Shown here piece after piece: positions 18,449 to 26,640 of a stretch of 64,000 nt of DNA. The notes beneath the pieces were generated by a model. That model had not been told where the DNA came from. It worked only from the letters and a program-made list of their open reading frames with translations, and made no database searches. How positions within the stretch are numbered: position 1 is the first letter of the stretch; each line of letters begins with the position of its first letter. A program made the position numbers and the translations under genes. The DNA comes from Oscillospiraceae bacterium (lineage in GTDB: Bacteria; Bacillota; Clostridia; Oscillospirales; Oscillospiraceae): NCBI GenBank assembly GCA_015067795.1, contig SVLU01000003.1:1-64000 (forward strand). The letters run 5' to 3'.

Positions 18449-19066
18449 TTACCTCAATTTCAAAAGCACCTTATTAAATATCTCATCCGCAAGAGGACCG
18501 TACTTTTCAATAAGACTATCTGTTTCCGCATCGATCCCTGCGGCGTATTCCCTGTCCTTCATCGCTTTGGTATTTATATAAATATTGAGTGAAGCACCGG
18601 TAAGTGCCGCCTTGGCCATACTTGCACCTACACCAACGTCACTAATTGCAAGGATACTGCCCTTATCCGCCAAAATCTCAAGAAGGTCAATGGTCTCAGC
18701 AGCTAAACGCATCATATCAATAGGAGCTTCACAGGCAACTCTCAGTGCGTTTTCCATTATCTCATCTCTTGACGGATCATCCTTAGGGATGCCGTAAGCC
18801 TTTGCAAGGGGTTCAAACCCCCCGGCATCGCGGTCGATAGCTTCAAGTAAACGTGTTTTGATGGAAGAAGCCTTTTCCCATATTGAGTATATCTCAGACT
18901 CATAGGCCGCATATTTCTTCTTGCCAACAGTAAGAGAGCATACCATACCGGCAAGTGCCGCACCCAATGCTCCCGCCAGAGCAGAAGCTCCTCCGCCGCC
19001 GGGAACAGGCTCTTTGGAGTCAAGAGCATTACAAAATTCTGAACAATTAAGATTTTTTAATTCCAT
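18449..19066 (-). CDS. fchA: Methenyl-THF cyclohydrolase / cyclodeaminase family protein
   Basis: Member of the formiminotransferase-cyclodeaminase family. Stand-alone ~205-aa members (FchA) hydrolyse methenyl-THF to formyl-THF in methylotrophs and clostridia, or deaminate formimino-THF. Marker sequence: 'PVPGGGGASALAGALGAALA' near residue 20; the rest is helical, as expected. The longest frame begins at GTG 19075; homologues start with a short 'M-x-L-x-x-L-x-x-x-x-F' segment that matches ATG 19066. No good RBS is seen, and it begins 12 nt behind the synthetase stop, so it is probably coupled. Encoded between the synthetase and folD in one T-box-controlled operon. Confidence 0.88.
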   Translation of the reverse strand: MELKNLNCSEFCNALDSKEPVPGGGGASALAGALGAALAGMVCSLTVGKKKYAAYESEIYSIWEKASSIKTRLLEAIDRDAGGFEPLAKAYGIPKDDPSRDEIMENALRVACEAPIDMMRLAAETIDLLEILADKGSILAISDVGVGASMAKAALTGASLNIYINTKAMKDREYAAGIDAETDSLIEKYGPLADEIFNKVLLKLR

Positions 19067-19078
19067 ATTTATCACATA

Positions 19079-21364
19079 TTAAAGCTTATTTCTGATTATC
19101 TTACCACTTGTAGTCTTTGGCAGCTCGTCACGGAATACAACGATTCTTGGGTACTTATAAGGAGCGGTACGCTTCTTAACGTGAGTCTGGATCTCTTTCT
19201 TAAGCTCATCGGTAGGTTCTGTACCCTTGGTGAGAACGATGCTTGCCTTTACTACCTGACCTCTTGTTTCATCAGGAGCAGCGGAAACGCCACATTCCAG
19301 AACATAAGGAAGCTCCATGATAACGCTTTCGATTTCAAATGGTCCAATACGGTAGCCGGAGGACTTGATAAGGTCGTCAACACGACCTACATACCAGAAG
19401 TAGCCGTCCTCATCACGCCATGCTGTATCGCCGGTGTGATAATAACCGTCGTGCCATGCTTCCTTAGTCTTTTCTTCGTTACCGTAGTATTCTCTGAACA
19501 GACCGCACGGAGCACCGTTTGCAGTCTTTACAACAATTTCACCTGTCTGACCGACCTTGCATGGATTACCCTCACGGTCAACAAGGTCAATGTCATAAAT
19601 CGGTACAGGCTTACCCATAGAGCCCGGCTTTGGCTTCATGCCGATGAGATTACCGATCATGACAGTAGTTTCAGACTGCCCGAAGCCTTCCATTACGGAA
19701 AGACCGGTAGCCTTTTTGAACTGATAGAATACCTCAGGGTTGAGAGCTTCGCCTGCAATGGTAGCGTGCTTAATTGAGCTGAGATCGTACTTGGAAAGGT
19801 CTTCCTTAATGAGGAAGCGGTACATTGTCGGAGGAGCACAGAAGCTGGTAATACCGTGTTTTGCAAAGAGTGGCAGAATATCATTTGCATGGAAGCGGTC
19901 GAAGTCATAAACAAATACTGCTGCTTCGTTCAGCCACTGACCGTAGAGCTTACCCCACATAGCTTTTGCCCAGCCTGTATCGGAAATTGTAAGATGCAGA
20001 CCTTCAGGATCAACACAATGCCAGTATCTTGCGGTTATAAAGTGACCAAGAGGATATTTATGGCTGTGGGCTGCAATTTTAGGATATCCTGTTGTACCGG
20101 AGGTGAAGAACATGAGAAGCAGATCATCACCCTTTGGGGAGTCCTCGGTACGCTTGAACAGGCCACGATAGCGTTCATATTCCGTGTCAAAATCATGCCA
20201 GCCGTCAACCGCACCGCAGGTGGATATCTTGACCTTAAGCTGAGGACACTTTTCTGCTGCCTTGTCCATTTCTGCGATAACACCGCTGTAAGCGGTGCAG
20301 ATACAAGCGGAAACGCCTGCTGCATCAATACGGTATACAAGGTCCTTTTCAAGAAGCTGGTCTGTTGCCGGAATTGCAACAGCACCGATCTTGTTAAGAG
20401 CAATCATTGAAATCCAGAACTGATAGTTTCTCTTAAGCAGGAGCATTACCTTATCGCCCTTCTTAATACCGAGGGATGTAAAGTAATTAGCCGCTCTTGC
20501 TGAATATTCCTTCATATCCTTAAAGGTAAATCGACGTTCAACCTGGTTTCTGTCAAGATGAAGCATAGCAAGCTTATTGGGCTTTGTTGTACCCAAAACG
20601 TCAACAACGTCAAAGGCAAAGTTGAATTCATCAACATTCTTGAAGCTGCAGGACAGGAGAGAGCCCTTTTCATTTTCAACAGGCTCGATAAAGCGTTCCC
20701 ATACATGACCGTCACTTGTCTTTGCAGAGCCAACGATTTCTGTAAGCTGTTCCTTATCACCTGCAGAGTCTTCATGCTCGGTAGGATTAAGTACGATAGC
20801 ATAGAATACACAGTCACTGCCGCCAACAGCTATCATACCATGAGGAATGGAGCTGTCGTAATAGATGCTGTCACCTTCGTTGAGGATTTCGGTATGCTCG
20901 CCCACCTTGACCTTAAGAGAGCCTTCAAGAACGATGTCACATTCCTGACCCTCATGGGTGGTGAGCTCGATATCGCTGTACTGTCTTACGTCGCTATATT
21001 CAGCCCTGACGAGAAGAGGCTCGGAATGTCTCTTCTTGAACATTGGAGCAAGGTTATAATAGGTCATACCGTGAGCCTGTTCGATCTTCTGACCTGCACC
21101 CTTTCTTGTAAGAGTGTATGTACTAAGCTTTGGGCTTGCACCTTCAATAATGTCTGTAACATCGACATTGAGAGCAAGAGAGCATCTGTAAATAAACGCA
21201 AAGTTCAGGTCGGAATCGCCTGCTTCACATTTCAGATATTCCTCAACGGTAACACCGGTCATCTTAGCCATCTCCGCAGGAGTAAAGCCTGCGATGTCTC
21301 TAAGCTCATGAATACGACCGGCCATTTCTTTCAGCTTGTAATCCAATGCCATTGTACTTGCCAT
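19079..21364 (-). CDS. HTH-cupin-fused acyl-CoA synthetase 1 (valine T-box operon)
   Basis: 761 aa. Residues ~12-72 form an XRE-type helix-turn-helix ('IHELRDIAGFTPAEMAKMTG'), ~125-185 a cupin ('HEGQECDIVLEGSLKVKVG', 'IPHGMIAV'), and ~235-761 an ANL-family AMP-forming acyl-CoA synthetase: P-loop 'FFTSGTTGYPKIAAH', 'MEGFGQSETT', 'YHTGDTAWRDEDGYFWYVGR' and C-terminal catalytic Lys in 'PKTTSGKIIRNKL'. The last part resembles medium/short-chain acyl-CoA synthetases. It activates a carboxylic acid with ATP and CoA; isobutyrate is my inference from the valine T-box and the neighbouring VorB-type oxidoreductase. GGAGG lies 9 nt before the ATG. First gene of acs1-fchA-folD; the paralogue at 21817 is closely similar throughout. 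Confidence 0.9.
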   Translation of the reverse strand: MASTMALDYKLKEMAGRIHELRDIAGFTPAEMAKMTGVTVEEYLKCEAGDSDLNFAFIYRCSLALNVDVTDIIEGASPKLSTYTLTRKGAGQKIEQAHGMTYYNLAPMFKKRHSEPLLVRAEYSDVRQYSDIELTTHEGQECDIVLEGSLKVKVGEHTEILNEGDSIYYDSSIPHGMIAVGGSDCVFYAIVLNPTEHEDSAGDKEQLTEIVGSAKTSDGHVWERFIEPVENEKGSLLSCSFKNVDEFNFAFDVVDVLGTTKPNKLAMLHLDRNQVERRFTFKDMKEYSARAANYFTSLGIKKGDKVMLLLKRNYQFWISMIALNKIGAVAIPATDQLLEKDLVYRIDAAGVSACICTAYSGVIAEMDKAAEKCPQLKVKISTCGAVDGWHDFDTEYERYRGLFKRTEDSPKGDDLLLMFFTSGTTGYPKIAAHSHKYPLGHFITARYWHCVDPEGLHLTISDTGWAKAMWGKLYGQWLNEAAVFVYDFDRFHANDILPLFAKHGITSFCAPPTMYRFLIKEDLSKYDLSSIKHATIAGEALNPEVFYQFKKATGLSVMEGFGQSETTVMIGNLIGMKPKPGSMGKPVPIYDIDLVDREGNPCKVGQTGEIVVKTANGAPCGLFREYYGNEEKTKEAWHDGYYHTGDTAWRDEDGYFWYVGRVDDLIKSSGYRIGPFEIESVIMELPYVLECGVSAAPDETRGQVVKASIVLTKGTEPTDELKKEIQTHVKKRTAPYKYPRIVVFRDELPKTTSGKIIRNKL

Positions 21365-21396
21365 GTCTTTTTTCCTCCGTCTGTAAATAGATACAC

Positions 21397-21663
21397 AAAA
21401 AAATCCGTCTCAATCTCTTGAGACGGACAGTAATCCGCGGTACCACTCAAATTGTGCAATAATATTGCACCACTCTCAGACTCTATCAAGCCCTTCCGCT
21501 TTAACGCAGCTACACGGGAGGCTCTACTCGCAAAATGCTTTCTGCTCTCCAGCTCGGGAGCGACTGATCCCTGAACCTCCACACTGCCGACTCACACCAA
21601 CCGCCGGTTCTCTGAAGTGTTTAAGCTCTGACCCTCTCCGTCATCGCCGTTGAAATATAGTTC
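21397..21663 (-). promoter_or_regulatory. T-box riboswitch, valine (GUC) specifier
   Basis: Upstream of acyl-CoA synthetase 1. The T-box sequence GAGTGGTACCGCGG is at 21434-21448 (minus) and is followed by a terminator hairpin with seven T (21397-21427). Stem I can be folded by hand: K-turn GAUGA..CGA, lower helix GGAG/CUCC, helix GGUC/GAUC, distal AGAGA bulge and GGUUGGUGUGA loop. The 3' side of the specifier loop is A-GUC-G just before CUCC, placing GUC (Val) at 21562-21564. Uncharged tRNA-Val would stabilise the antiterminator and turn the operon on. The base after the specifier is G rather than the usual A. Confidence 0.88.
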
Positions 21664-21669
21664 TCGTAT

Positions 21670-21698
21670 AAGATAGCACAATAAGTTGGGTTTGTCAA
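21670..21698 (-). promoter_or_regulatory. Promoter of the valine T-box operon
   Basis: Minus-strand TTGACA (21693-21698) and TATCTT (21670-21675), 17-nt spacer, starting transcription just ahead of stem I. Confidence 0.8.
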
Positions 21699-21778
21699 CG
21701 CAAAATATTCAAATTCATCGCAAAGCGATACCACAAATTATTCATTATTCATCATTCAATATTCATCATTAATTAGAA

Positions 21779-21812
21779 TACGAGGTGTGCCGAAAGCGAC
21801 ACACCTCGTATG
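21779..21812 (-). terminator. Terminator-like hairpin after synthetase 2
   Basis: ATACGAGGTGTG pairs with CACACCTCGTAT directly behind the synthetase 2 stop. The following tract on the minus strand (TTCTAATTAATG) is only moderately T-rich. Confidence 0.6.
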
Positions 21813-21816
21813 ATTT

Positions 21817-24075
21817 TTACAGCTTATTTCTCTGGATCTTGCCGCTGATGGTCTTTGGAAGCTCATCACGGAATACAACTATTCTTGGGTACTTGTAAGG
21901 AGCTGTACGCTTCTTAACGTAATTCTGGATCTCCTTCTTAAGCTCATCGGTAGGCTCAGTACCCTTGGTGAGTACGATGCTTGCCTTAACTACCTGACCT
22001 CTGATCTCGTCAGGAGCGGCGGAAACACCACATTCAAGAACATAAGGAAGTTCCATGATAACACTTTCAATTTCGAATGGTCCAATACGGTAGCCGGAGG
22101 ACTTGATAAGGTCGTCAACACGGCCAACATACCAGAAATGACCGTCTTCGTCACGCCATGCGGTATCACCTGTATGATACATACCGTCATGCCATGCATC
22201 CTTTGTCTTATCTTCGTCCATATAGTAACCCAGGAACAGACCAACAGGAGTTTTCTTATCGGTTCTGACAACGATCTCGCCTGTTTCACCAACACCAACA
22301 GGATTGCCTTCACGGTCAATGAGGTCAACATCAAACTGTGGGCTTGGCTTACCCATAGAGCCCGGCTTTGGTCTCATGCCGATAAAGTTTGCAATAGTAA
22401 GAGTTGTTTCTGTCTGACCGAAGCCTTCCATAAGGGACAGACCTGTTGCTTTCTTGAACTGATAGAATACTTCAGGATTAAGTGCTTCACCTGCGATCGT
22501 TGCGTGCTTGATGGAGCTGAGATCAAATCTGGAAAGATCTTCCTTTATCATGAAGCGGTACATTGTAGGAGGAGCACAGAAGGTGGTGATGCCGTATTTA
22601 GCAAACATTGGGAGAATATCGTTTGCATTAAATCTGTCGAAGTCATAGGTAAATACCGCTGCTTCGTTGAGCCACTGACCGTAGATCTTGCCCCAGAGTG
22701 CCTTACCCCAGCCGGTATCGGAAATTGTAAAGTGAATACCATCAGGGTCCACGCAATGCCAGTATTTTGCAGTGATAAAGTGGCCAAGTGGATACTTATG
22801 GCTGTGTGCCGCGATTTTTGGATAGCCTGTTGTGCCGGATGTAAAGAACATAAGGAGCGGATCGTTGCCCTGTGCGGTATCGGCGGTTCTTTCAAACTTA
22901 GAGCTGAATATTTCATACTCGCTGTCGAAGTCGTGCCAGCCTTCCTGAACACCGTTGCACATGATGCGGTGCTTGAGTGTTGGAGACTCTTCCACGGAAG
23001 CATCAATTTCCTTCCATGTATTGCTGTCAGCAGTGCAGATAACAGCGGAAACACCGGCTGAATTGAAGCGGTATACAAGGTCCTTCTTAAGAAGCTGATC
23101 GGTTGCAGGAATCATAACAGCACCGATCTTATGGAGTGCAAGGAGAGTGATCCAGAACTGATAATTTCTTCTGAGAATAAGCATTACCCTGTCGCCCTTC
23201 CTGATGCCAAGAGACTTGAGGTAATTTGCAGCCTTTGCAGAAGCCTTCTTAAGATCCCCGAAGGTAAATCTGCGTTCCAGCTTGTTTCTGTCGAGATGGA
23301 GCATAGCAAGCTTATCCGGCTTTGTTTCACCGAGAACATCAACAACGTCAAAGGCAAAGTTGAACTGGTCATCATTCTTGAAGGAAATGTTCTTGAGTGC
23401 GCCTCTTTCATCCTCATCGAGAGTAACAAACTTATTGTAGATAAGAGGCTCGGTCTGCTTTGCGGCAATAATTGTTTCACCAACGACCTTTGTATCTGTT
23501 TCTTCACCCGGAAGAACAACCGCAAGGAATTCACAGTCCTCACCGTCAACCGCGATCATACCATGTGGTGTACCGGAGTCGTAGTAGATACTGTCGCCTT
23601 CGTTGAGTATTTCAATATGATTGCCAACCTGAACCTTAAGCTTACCCTTAAGGATCATATCGAATTCCTGACCGCTGTGTGTGGTGAGGTGGATAGGCTG
23701 ATTTTGCTGTTCAGGAGAATACGCGTACTTTACATAGAAAGGTTCAGCGATCTTATGTCTGAACTTTGTGGAAAGACCAACGATCTCAATACCGTCTTCT
23801 CTGGCTGTTACAACACCCTTGCCTTTTCTTGTAACATTGTACAGAGAAAGCTTCGCACTGCTGCCTGCCATAAGGTCGGTCATACCAACACCGAAGGTCT
23901 GAGCACACTTGTGCAGGAATGTAAACGGAAGGTCAGCCCCACCGCTCTCGTACTTTTCATAAAGATCAACGGAAACGTCTGTAAACACAGCCATATCCTC
24001 AATGGAATATCCGGAGATCTCCCTCAACTCTTTTATTCTGTCTACTACTTCGTTGAGAACATTCTTGGAACTCAT
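21817..24075 (-). CDS. HTH-cupin-fused acyl-CoA synthetase 2 (isoleucine T-box)
   Basis: 752-aa paralogue of the 19079 gene with the same order: HTH (~10-70, 'IKELREISGYSIEDMAVFTD'), cupin (~130-180, 'HSGQEFDMILKGKLKVQVG'), AMP-forming synthetase ('FFTSGTTGYPKIAAH', 'MEGFGQTETT', 'YHTGDTAWRDEDGHFWYVGR') and catalytic Lys in 'PKTISGKIQRNKL'. The synthetase halves are far more alike than the HTH-cupin halves. Monocistronic, with its own T-box leader and promoter. The isoleucine specifier suggests 2-methylbutyrate as a substrate, by analogy with isobutyrate for paralogue 1; this is inference. RBS GGAGG, 7-8 nt from ATG. Confidence 0.9.
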   Translation of the reverse strand: MSSKNVLNEVVDRIKELREISGYSIEDMAVFTDVSVDLYEKYESGGADLPFTFLHKCAQTFGVGMTDLMAGSSAKLSLYNVTRKGKGVVTAREDGIEIVGLSTKFRHKIAEPFYVKYAYSPEQQNQPIHLTTHSGQEFDMILKGKLKVQVGNHIEILNEGDSIYYDSGTPHGMIAVDGEDCEFLAVVLPGEETDTKVVGETIIAAKQTEPLIYNKFVTLDEDERGALKNISFKNDDQFNFAFDVVDVLGETKPDKLAMLHLDRNKLERRFTFGDLKKASAKAANYLKSLGIRKGDRVMLILRRNYQFWITLLALHKIGAVMIPATDQLLKKDLVYRFNSAGVSAVICTADSNTWKEIDASVEESPTLKHRIMCNGVQEGWHDFDSEYEIFSSKFERTADTAQGNDPLLMFFTSGTTGYPKIAAHSHKYPLGHFITAKYWHCVDPDGIHFTISDTGWGKALWGKIYGQWLNEAAVFTYDFDRFNANDILPMFAKYGITTFCAPPTMYRFMIKEDLSRFDLSSIKHATIAGEALNPEVFYQFKKATGLSLMEGFGQTETTLTIANFIGMRPKPGSMGKPSPQFDVDLIDREGNPVGVGETGEIVVRTDKKTPVGLFLGYYMDEDKTKDAWHDGMYHTGDTAWRDEDGHFWYVGRVDDLIKSSGYRIGPFEIESVIMELPYVLECGVSAAPDEIRGQVVKASIVLTKGTEPTDELKKEIQNYVKKRTAPYKYPRIVVFRDELPKTISGKIQRNKL

Positions 24076-24126
24076 AACAAATCCTCCAAATCAAATAAAA
24101 GTGCTGCTGAAATATACAAAAGCAAT

Positions 24127-24396
24127 AAAAAAACGCCTCAAGACATCTTGAGACGGGATAAACCGTGGTACCACTCAAATTACGTTATATTAATAACGTC
24201 ACTCCGGACTCCAGCAAGTCCTTGGCCAATAACGCGGCTAACGGAAGACGCCTACAAGCTTAATAAGCCTTCGGGCCTTCTGCTCAGAAGTGATGGGTCC
24301 TGTTGATGATTACATTATAGGCTTGCACCGACCGCCTACTCTCTGAAAACGCTTTCATCCGACCGTCTTCGTCACAGCATTTTGAATATTTCAAGC
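24127..24396 (-). promoter_or_regulatory. T-box riboswitch, isoleucine (AUC) specifier
   Basis: Upstream of synthetase 2. T-box GAGTGGTACCACGG at 24162-24176 (minus), then a terminator stem (CCGTCTCAAGA / TCTTGAGGCG) and seven T (24127-24157). Stem I folds like the first leader: lower helix GAAG/CUUC, next helix GGUC/GACC, and the same five-base 3' specifier loop, here C-AUC-A. AUC (Ile) is at 24292-24294 and the following A is canonical. Activation by uncharged tRNA-Ile is expected. Confidence 0.9.
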
Positions 24397-24402
24397 AAGC
24401 TT

Positions 24403-24431
24403 ATATTAGCACCCAAGTTTTTGTTTGTCAA
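24403..24431 (-). promoter_or_regulatory. Promoter of the isoleucine T-box gene
   Basis: Minus-strand TTGACA (24426-24431) and TAATAT (24403-24408), 17-nt spacer: nearly consensus. Confidence 0.85.
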
Positions 24432-24566
24432 CAGGTTTTTGATTTTTTTATATTTTATATAAAAACCCATACACTTTAACCTGCTAAAATCATCAAAATT
24501 ATGCTTGCAATACTCAAATAATAGGTATATTATATATTTTATTCAATTATTATAAGGAGAAATAGC

Positions 24567-25286
24567 GTGTTCAATCAGAAAAACCCCTATTTTGCACCAA
24601 CCGATAAACGTGTTCTTATTGTTGCGGGTCACTACGGCAGCGGCAAAACGGAATTCTCCGTCAGTCTTGCCATGCACCTTGCAGAATTGAACAGAGGTAC
24701 CGGCAAAAAGCTGGCTCTTGTTGATTTGGATATCGCAAATCCGTATTTCAGATCAAGAGAACGCAGAAAGCTCCTTGAAGAATACGGCATAAAGGTCTAT
24801 GCTGACGTTTACGACAGCGAGATCACCGCTGAGCTTCCGGCTCTCTCCGCTGAGATCAGAAAGCCTCTGGAGGACGACTCCACTTATGTTATAGTTGATG
24901 TTGGCGGAAACGACGCAGGTGCAAGAGTTCTCAACCAGTTCAAAAGATACTGCGCCGGCGATCATCTTTTCCTCACCGTAATTAACGCCAACCGTCCTGA
25001 AACCAGGGATCTTGAAGGTGCTGTCTACCACCTTGAGTCCATCAGACATGAAACCGGCCTTGCTCCCGATGGCATTATCAATAACTGTCATCTCCTTATG
25101 GAAACAACAGCCAACACGGTGAAAAAGGGTCACAAGCTCTGTGAAGAGGTTTCAAAGGCAACCGGCATTCCTATCTTCTGTGATTGCTATCCCGAACCTC
25201 TTGTAAAGCGGGAGGACCTTGAAGGTCTCAGTGAACACCTTATGCCCATCAAAATGTATATGCGTGAAAGCTGGCTTGATAAATAA
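24567..25286 (+). CDS. MinD/ParA-like P-loop ATP-binding protein
   Basis: 239-aa cytoplasmic SIMIBI-type ATPase. The Walker A variant 'GHYGSGKT' is at residues 21-28, 'LALVDLDIANPYF' carries the Walker A' / switch aspartates and 'YVIVDVGGNDAG' the Walker B. No membrane segment is present. The start is GTG with AAGGAG 8 nt upstream. It precedes the oxidoreductase subunits on the same strand with a 55-nt gap, suggesting a maturation, cofactor-insertion or regulatory role for that complex; this is not established. Confidence 0.8.
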   Translation: MFNQKNPYFAPTDKRVLIVAGHYGSGKTEFSVSLAMHLAELNRGTGKKLALVDLDIANPYFRSRERRKLLEEYGIKVYADVYDSEITAELPALSAEIRKPLEDDSTYVIVDVGGNDAGARVLNQFKRYCAGDHLFLTVINANRPETRDLEGAVYHLESIRHETGLAPDGIINNCHLLMETTANTVKKGHKLCEEVSKATGIPIFCDCYPEPLVKREDLEGLSEHLMPIKMYMRESWLDK

Positions 25287-25341
25287 GCCCGCTGCTACTT
25301 AATATAAAGCTTGCCGCTTCTGCGGCAGAATGGAGGAAACA

Positions 25342-25563
25342 ATGGCAAAATTTCTTGTTAAGTTCAACGAGGACAAGTGCAAGGGCTGTGAGCTTTGTGC
25401 AAGCTTTTGTCCTAAGAAGATCATAGTTATGAGCAAGACCGTCAATGCTAAGGGTTATTCCTGTGCATCCATGTCAAATCAGGAGGAATGTATTGGTTGT
25501 TCTAACTGTGCTGTAATGTGTCCTGACGGTGCAATCTCTATTTTCAAGACAGAGGAGGAGTAA
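25342..25563 (+). CDS. 2-oxoacid:ferredoxin oxidoreductase delta subunit (2x[4Fe-4S] ferredoxin)
   Basis: 73-aa bacterial-type ferredoxin that carries electrons between the TPP subunit and external ferredoxin. There are two CxxCxxCxxxC clusters: C13, C16, C19, C23 and C50, C53, C56, C60, each followed by Pro. An upstream ATG at 25330 is in frame, but GGAGG lies between the two and 5 nt before ATG 25342, so 25342 is the start. First of four subunits (delta-alpha-beta-gamma) packed with 0-2 nt gaps. Confidence 0.93.
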   Translation: MAKFLVKFNEDKCKGCELCASFCPKKIIVMSKTVNAKGYSCASMSNQEECIGCSNCAVMCPDGAISIFKTEEE

Positions 25564-25565
25564 TA

Positions 25566-26639
25566 ATGACTGAAAAAGTACTTATGAAAGGCAACGAAGC
25601 CTTTGCGGAAGCTGCTATCAGAGGCGGCAGCCGTTATTATTTCGGTTATCCAATCACTCCACAGAGTGAAATTCCGGAATATATGTCCAAGGAACTGCCT
25701 AAGTGGGGCGGTGCTTTCCTGCAGGCTGAAAGCGAGCTTGCTGCTATCAACATGGCTTACGGTGCTGCTGCTGCAGGCGGTAATGTATTTATCTCATCTT
25801 CCTCCCCTGGTATCGCTCTCATGCAGGAGGGCCTCAGCTTCATGTGTTCCGCTCAGGTTCCATGCGTTATCCTGAACGTTTCCCGCTGCGGTCCGGGTGT
25901 TGGCGGTATCCAGCCGGGTCAGTGTGACTACTATCAGGCTACAAGAGGCGGCGGCAACGGTGACTATCGTATCCCTGTTTTCGCTCCTGACAGCATCCAG
26001 TCCTCTATCGACATTCTTTACGAGGCTACCGACCTTGCTCAGAAATATCGCAACCCTATCATGATCCTTGCTGACGGTATGATGGGTCAGATGATGGAGC
26101 CTGTTCTCATGCCTGAACCAAAGTACGTTCCTACCCTTGAAGAGCTTCCAACCGCTCGTCCATGGGCTGTAACAGGTACAGCCAAGGGCTACCGCAATGT
26201 TGTTAAGTCCCTTTTCATGAAGCCTGACGAGCTTGAGGTTAACGTTGAAAAGATCTTTGAAAAGTACGATGAAGCCGCTAAGGATCTGGTCAGATATGAA
26301 ACTTACAACCTTGAGGACGCTGAAGTTGTTTTCGTAGCTTTCGGTACTCTCTCCAGAATTACAAGAGAAGCTATGGAAATCCTCGAAACCAAGGGCATCA
26401 AGGCTGGTCTTATCCGTCCTATCAGCCTGTGGCCATTCCCTGCTGAAGCTTTTGAACAGATCAACCCTAAGACAAAGGTCGTTATCTCCAACGAACTGAG
26501 CATGGGTCAGATGATCGACGACGTAGAACGCTGTGTAAAGGGAAGATATCCTGTAAGACTTATCCACCGTACCGGCGGTATTGTTCCTACTTCTCTTGAG
26601 ATTGTGGAAAAGACAATGAAGATTTTGGGGGAATACTAA
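25566..26639 (+). CDS. vorB: 2-oxoacid:ferredoxin oxidoreductase alpha subunit (VorB-like)
   Basis: 357-aa alpha subunit containing the pyrimidine-binding (PYR) domain and the C-terminal transketolase-like domain of KorA/VorB type. Recognisable are 'GNEAFAEAAIRGGSRYYFGYPITPQSEI', here only noted by its core 'YFGYPITPQSEI' (residues ~21-32), 'ESELAAINMAYGAAAAG', and 'RPISLWPFP'. The best family fit is the 3-methyl-2-oxobutanoate (2-ketoisovalerate) dehydrogenase subunit VorB, though VorB and KorA are hard to separate by eye. Works with the beta and gamma subunits to interconvert 2-oxoacid + CoA and acyl-CoA + CO2 + reduced ferredoxin. The reaction is reversible. Confidence 0.88.
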   Translation: MTEKVLMKGNEAFAEAAIRGGSRYYFGYPITPQSEIPEYMSKELPKWGGAFLQAESELAAINMAYGAAAAGGNVFISSSSPGIALMQEGLSFMCSAQVPCVILNVSRCGPGVGGIQPGQCDYYQATRGGGNGDYRIPVFAPDSIQSSIDILYEATDLAQKYRNPIMILADGMMGQMMEPVLMPEPKYVPTLEELPTARPWAVTGTAKGYRNVVKSLFMKPDELEVNVEKIFEKYDEAAKDLVRYETYNLEDAEVVFVAFGTLSRITREAMEILETKGIKAGLIRPISLWPFPAEAFEQINPKTKVVISNELSMGQMIDDVERCVKGRYPVRLIHRTGGIVPTSLEIVEKTMKILGEY

Positions 26640-26640
26640 T

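Noticed and set aside
20558..21421. Plus-strand open frame of 287 codons across synthetase 1 and its leader
   Set aside because: Shadow of a strongly supported minus-strand gene and of the T-box leader; no domain recognised.
21397..24396. Reading the T-box operons as a branched-chain amino acid degradation system
   Set aside because: T-boxes activate on amino acid starvation, opposite to what catabolism needs; kept as the main alternative if the specifier assignments prove wrong.
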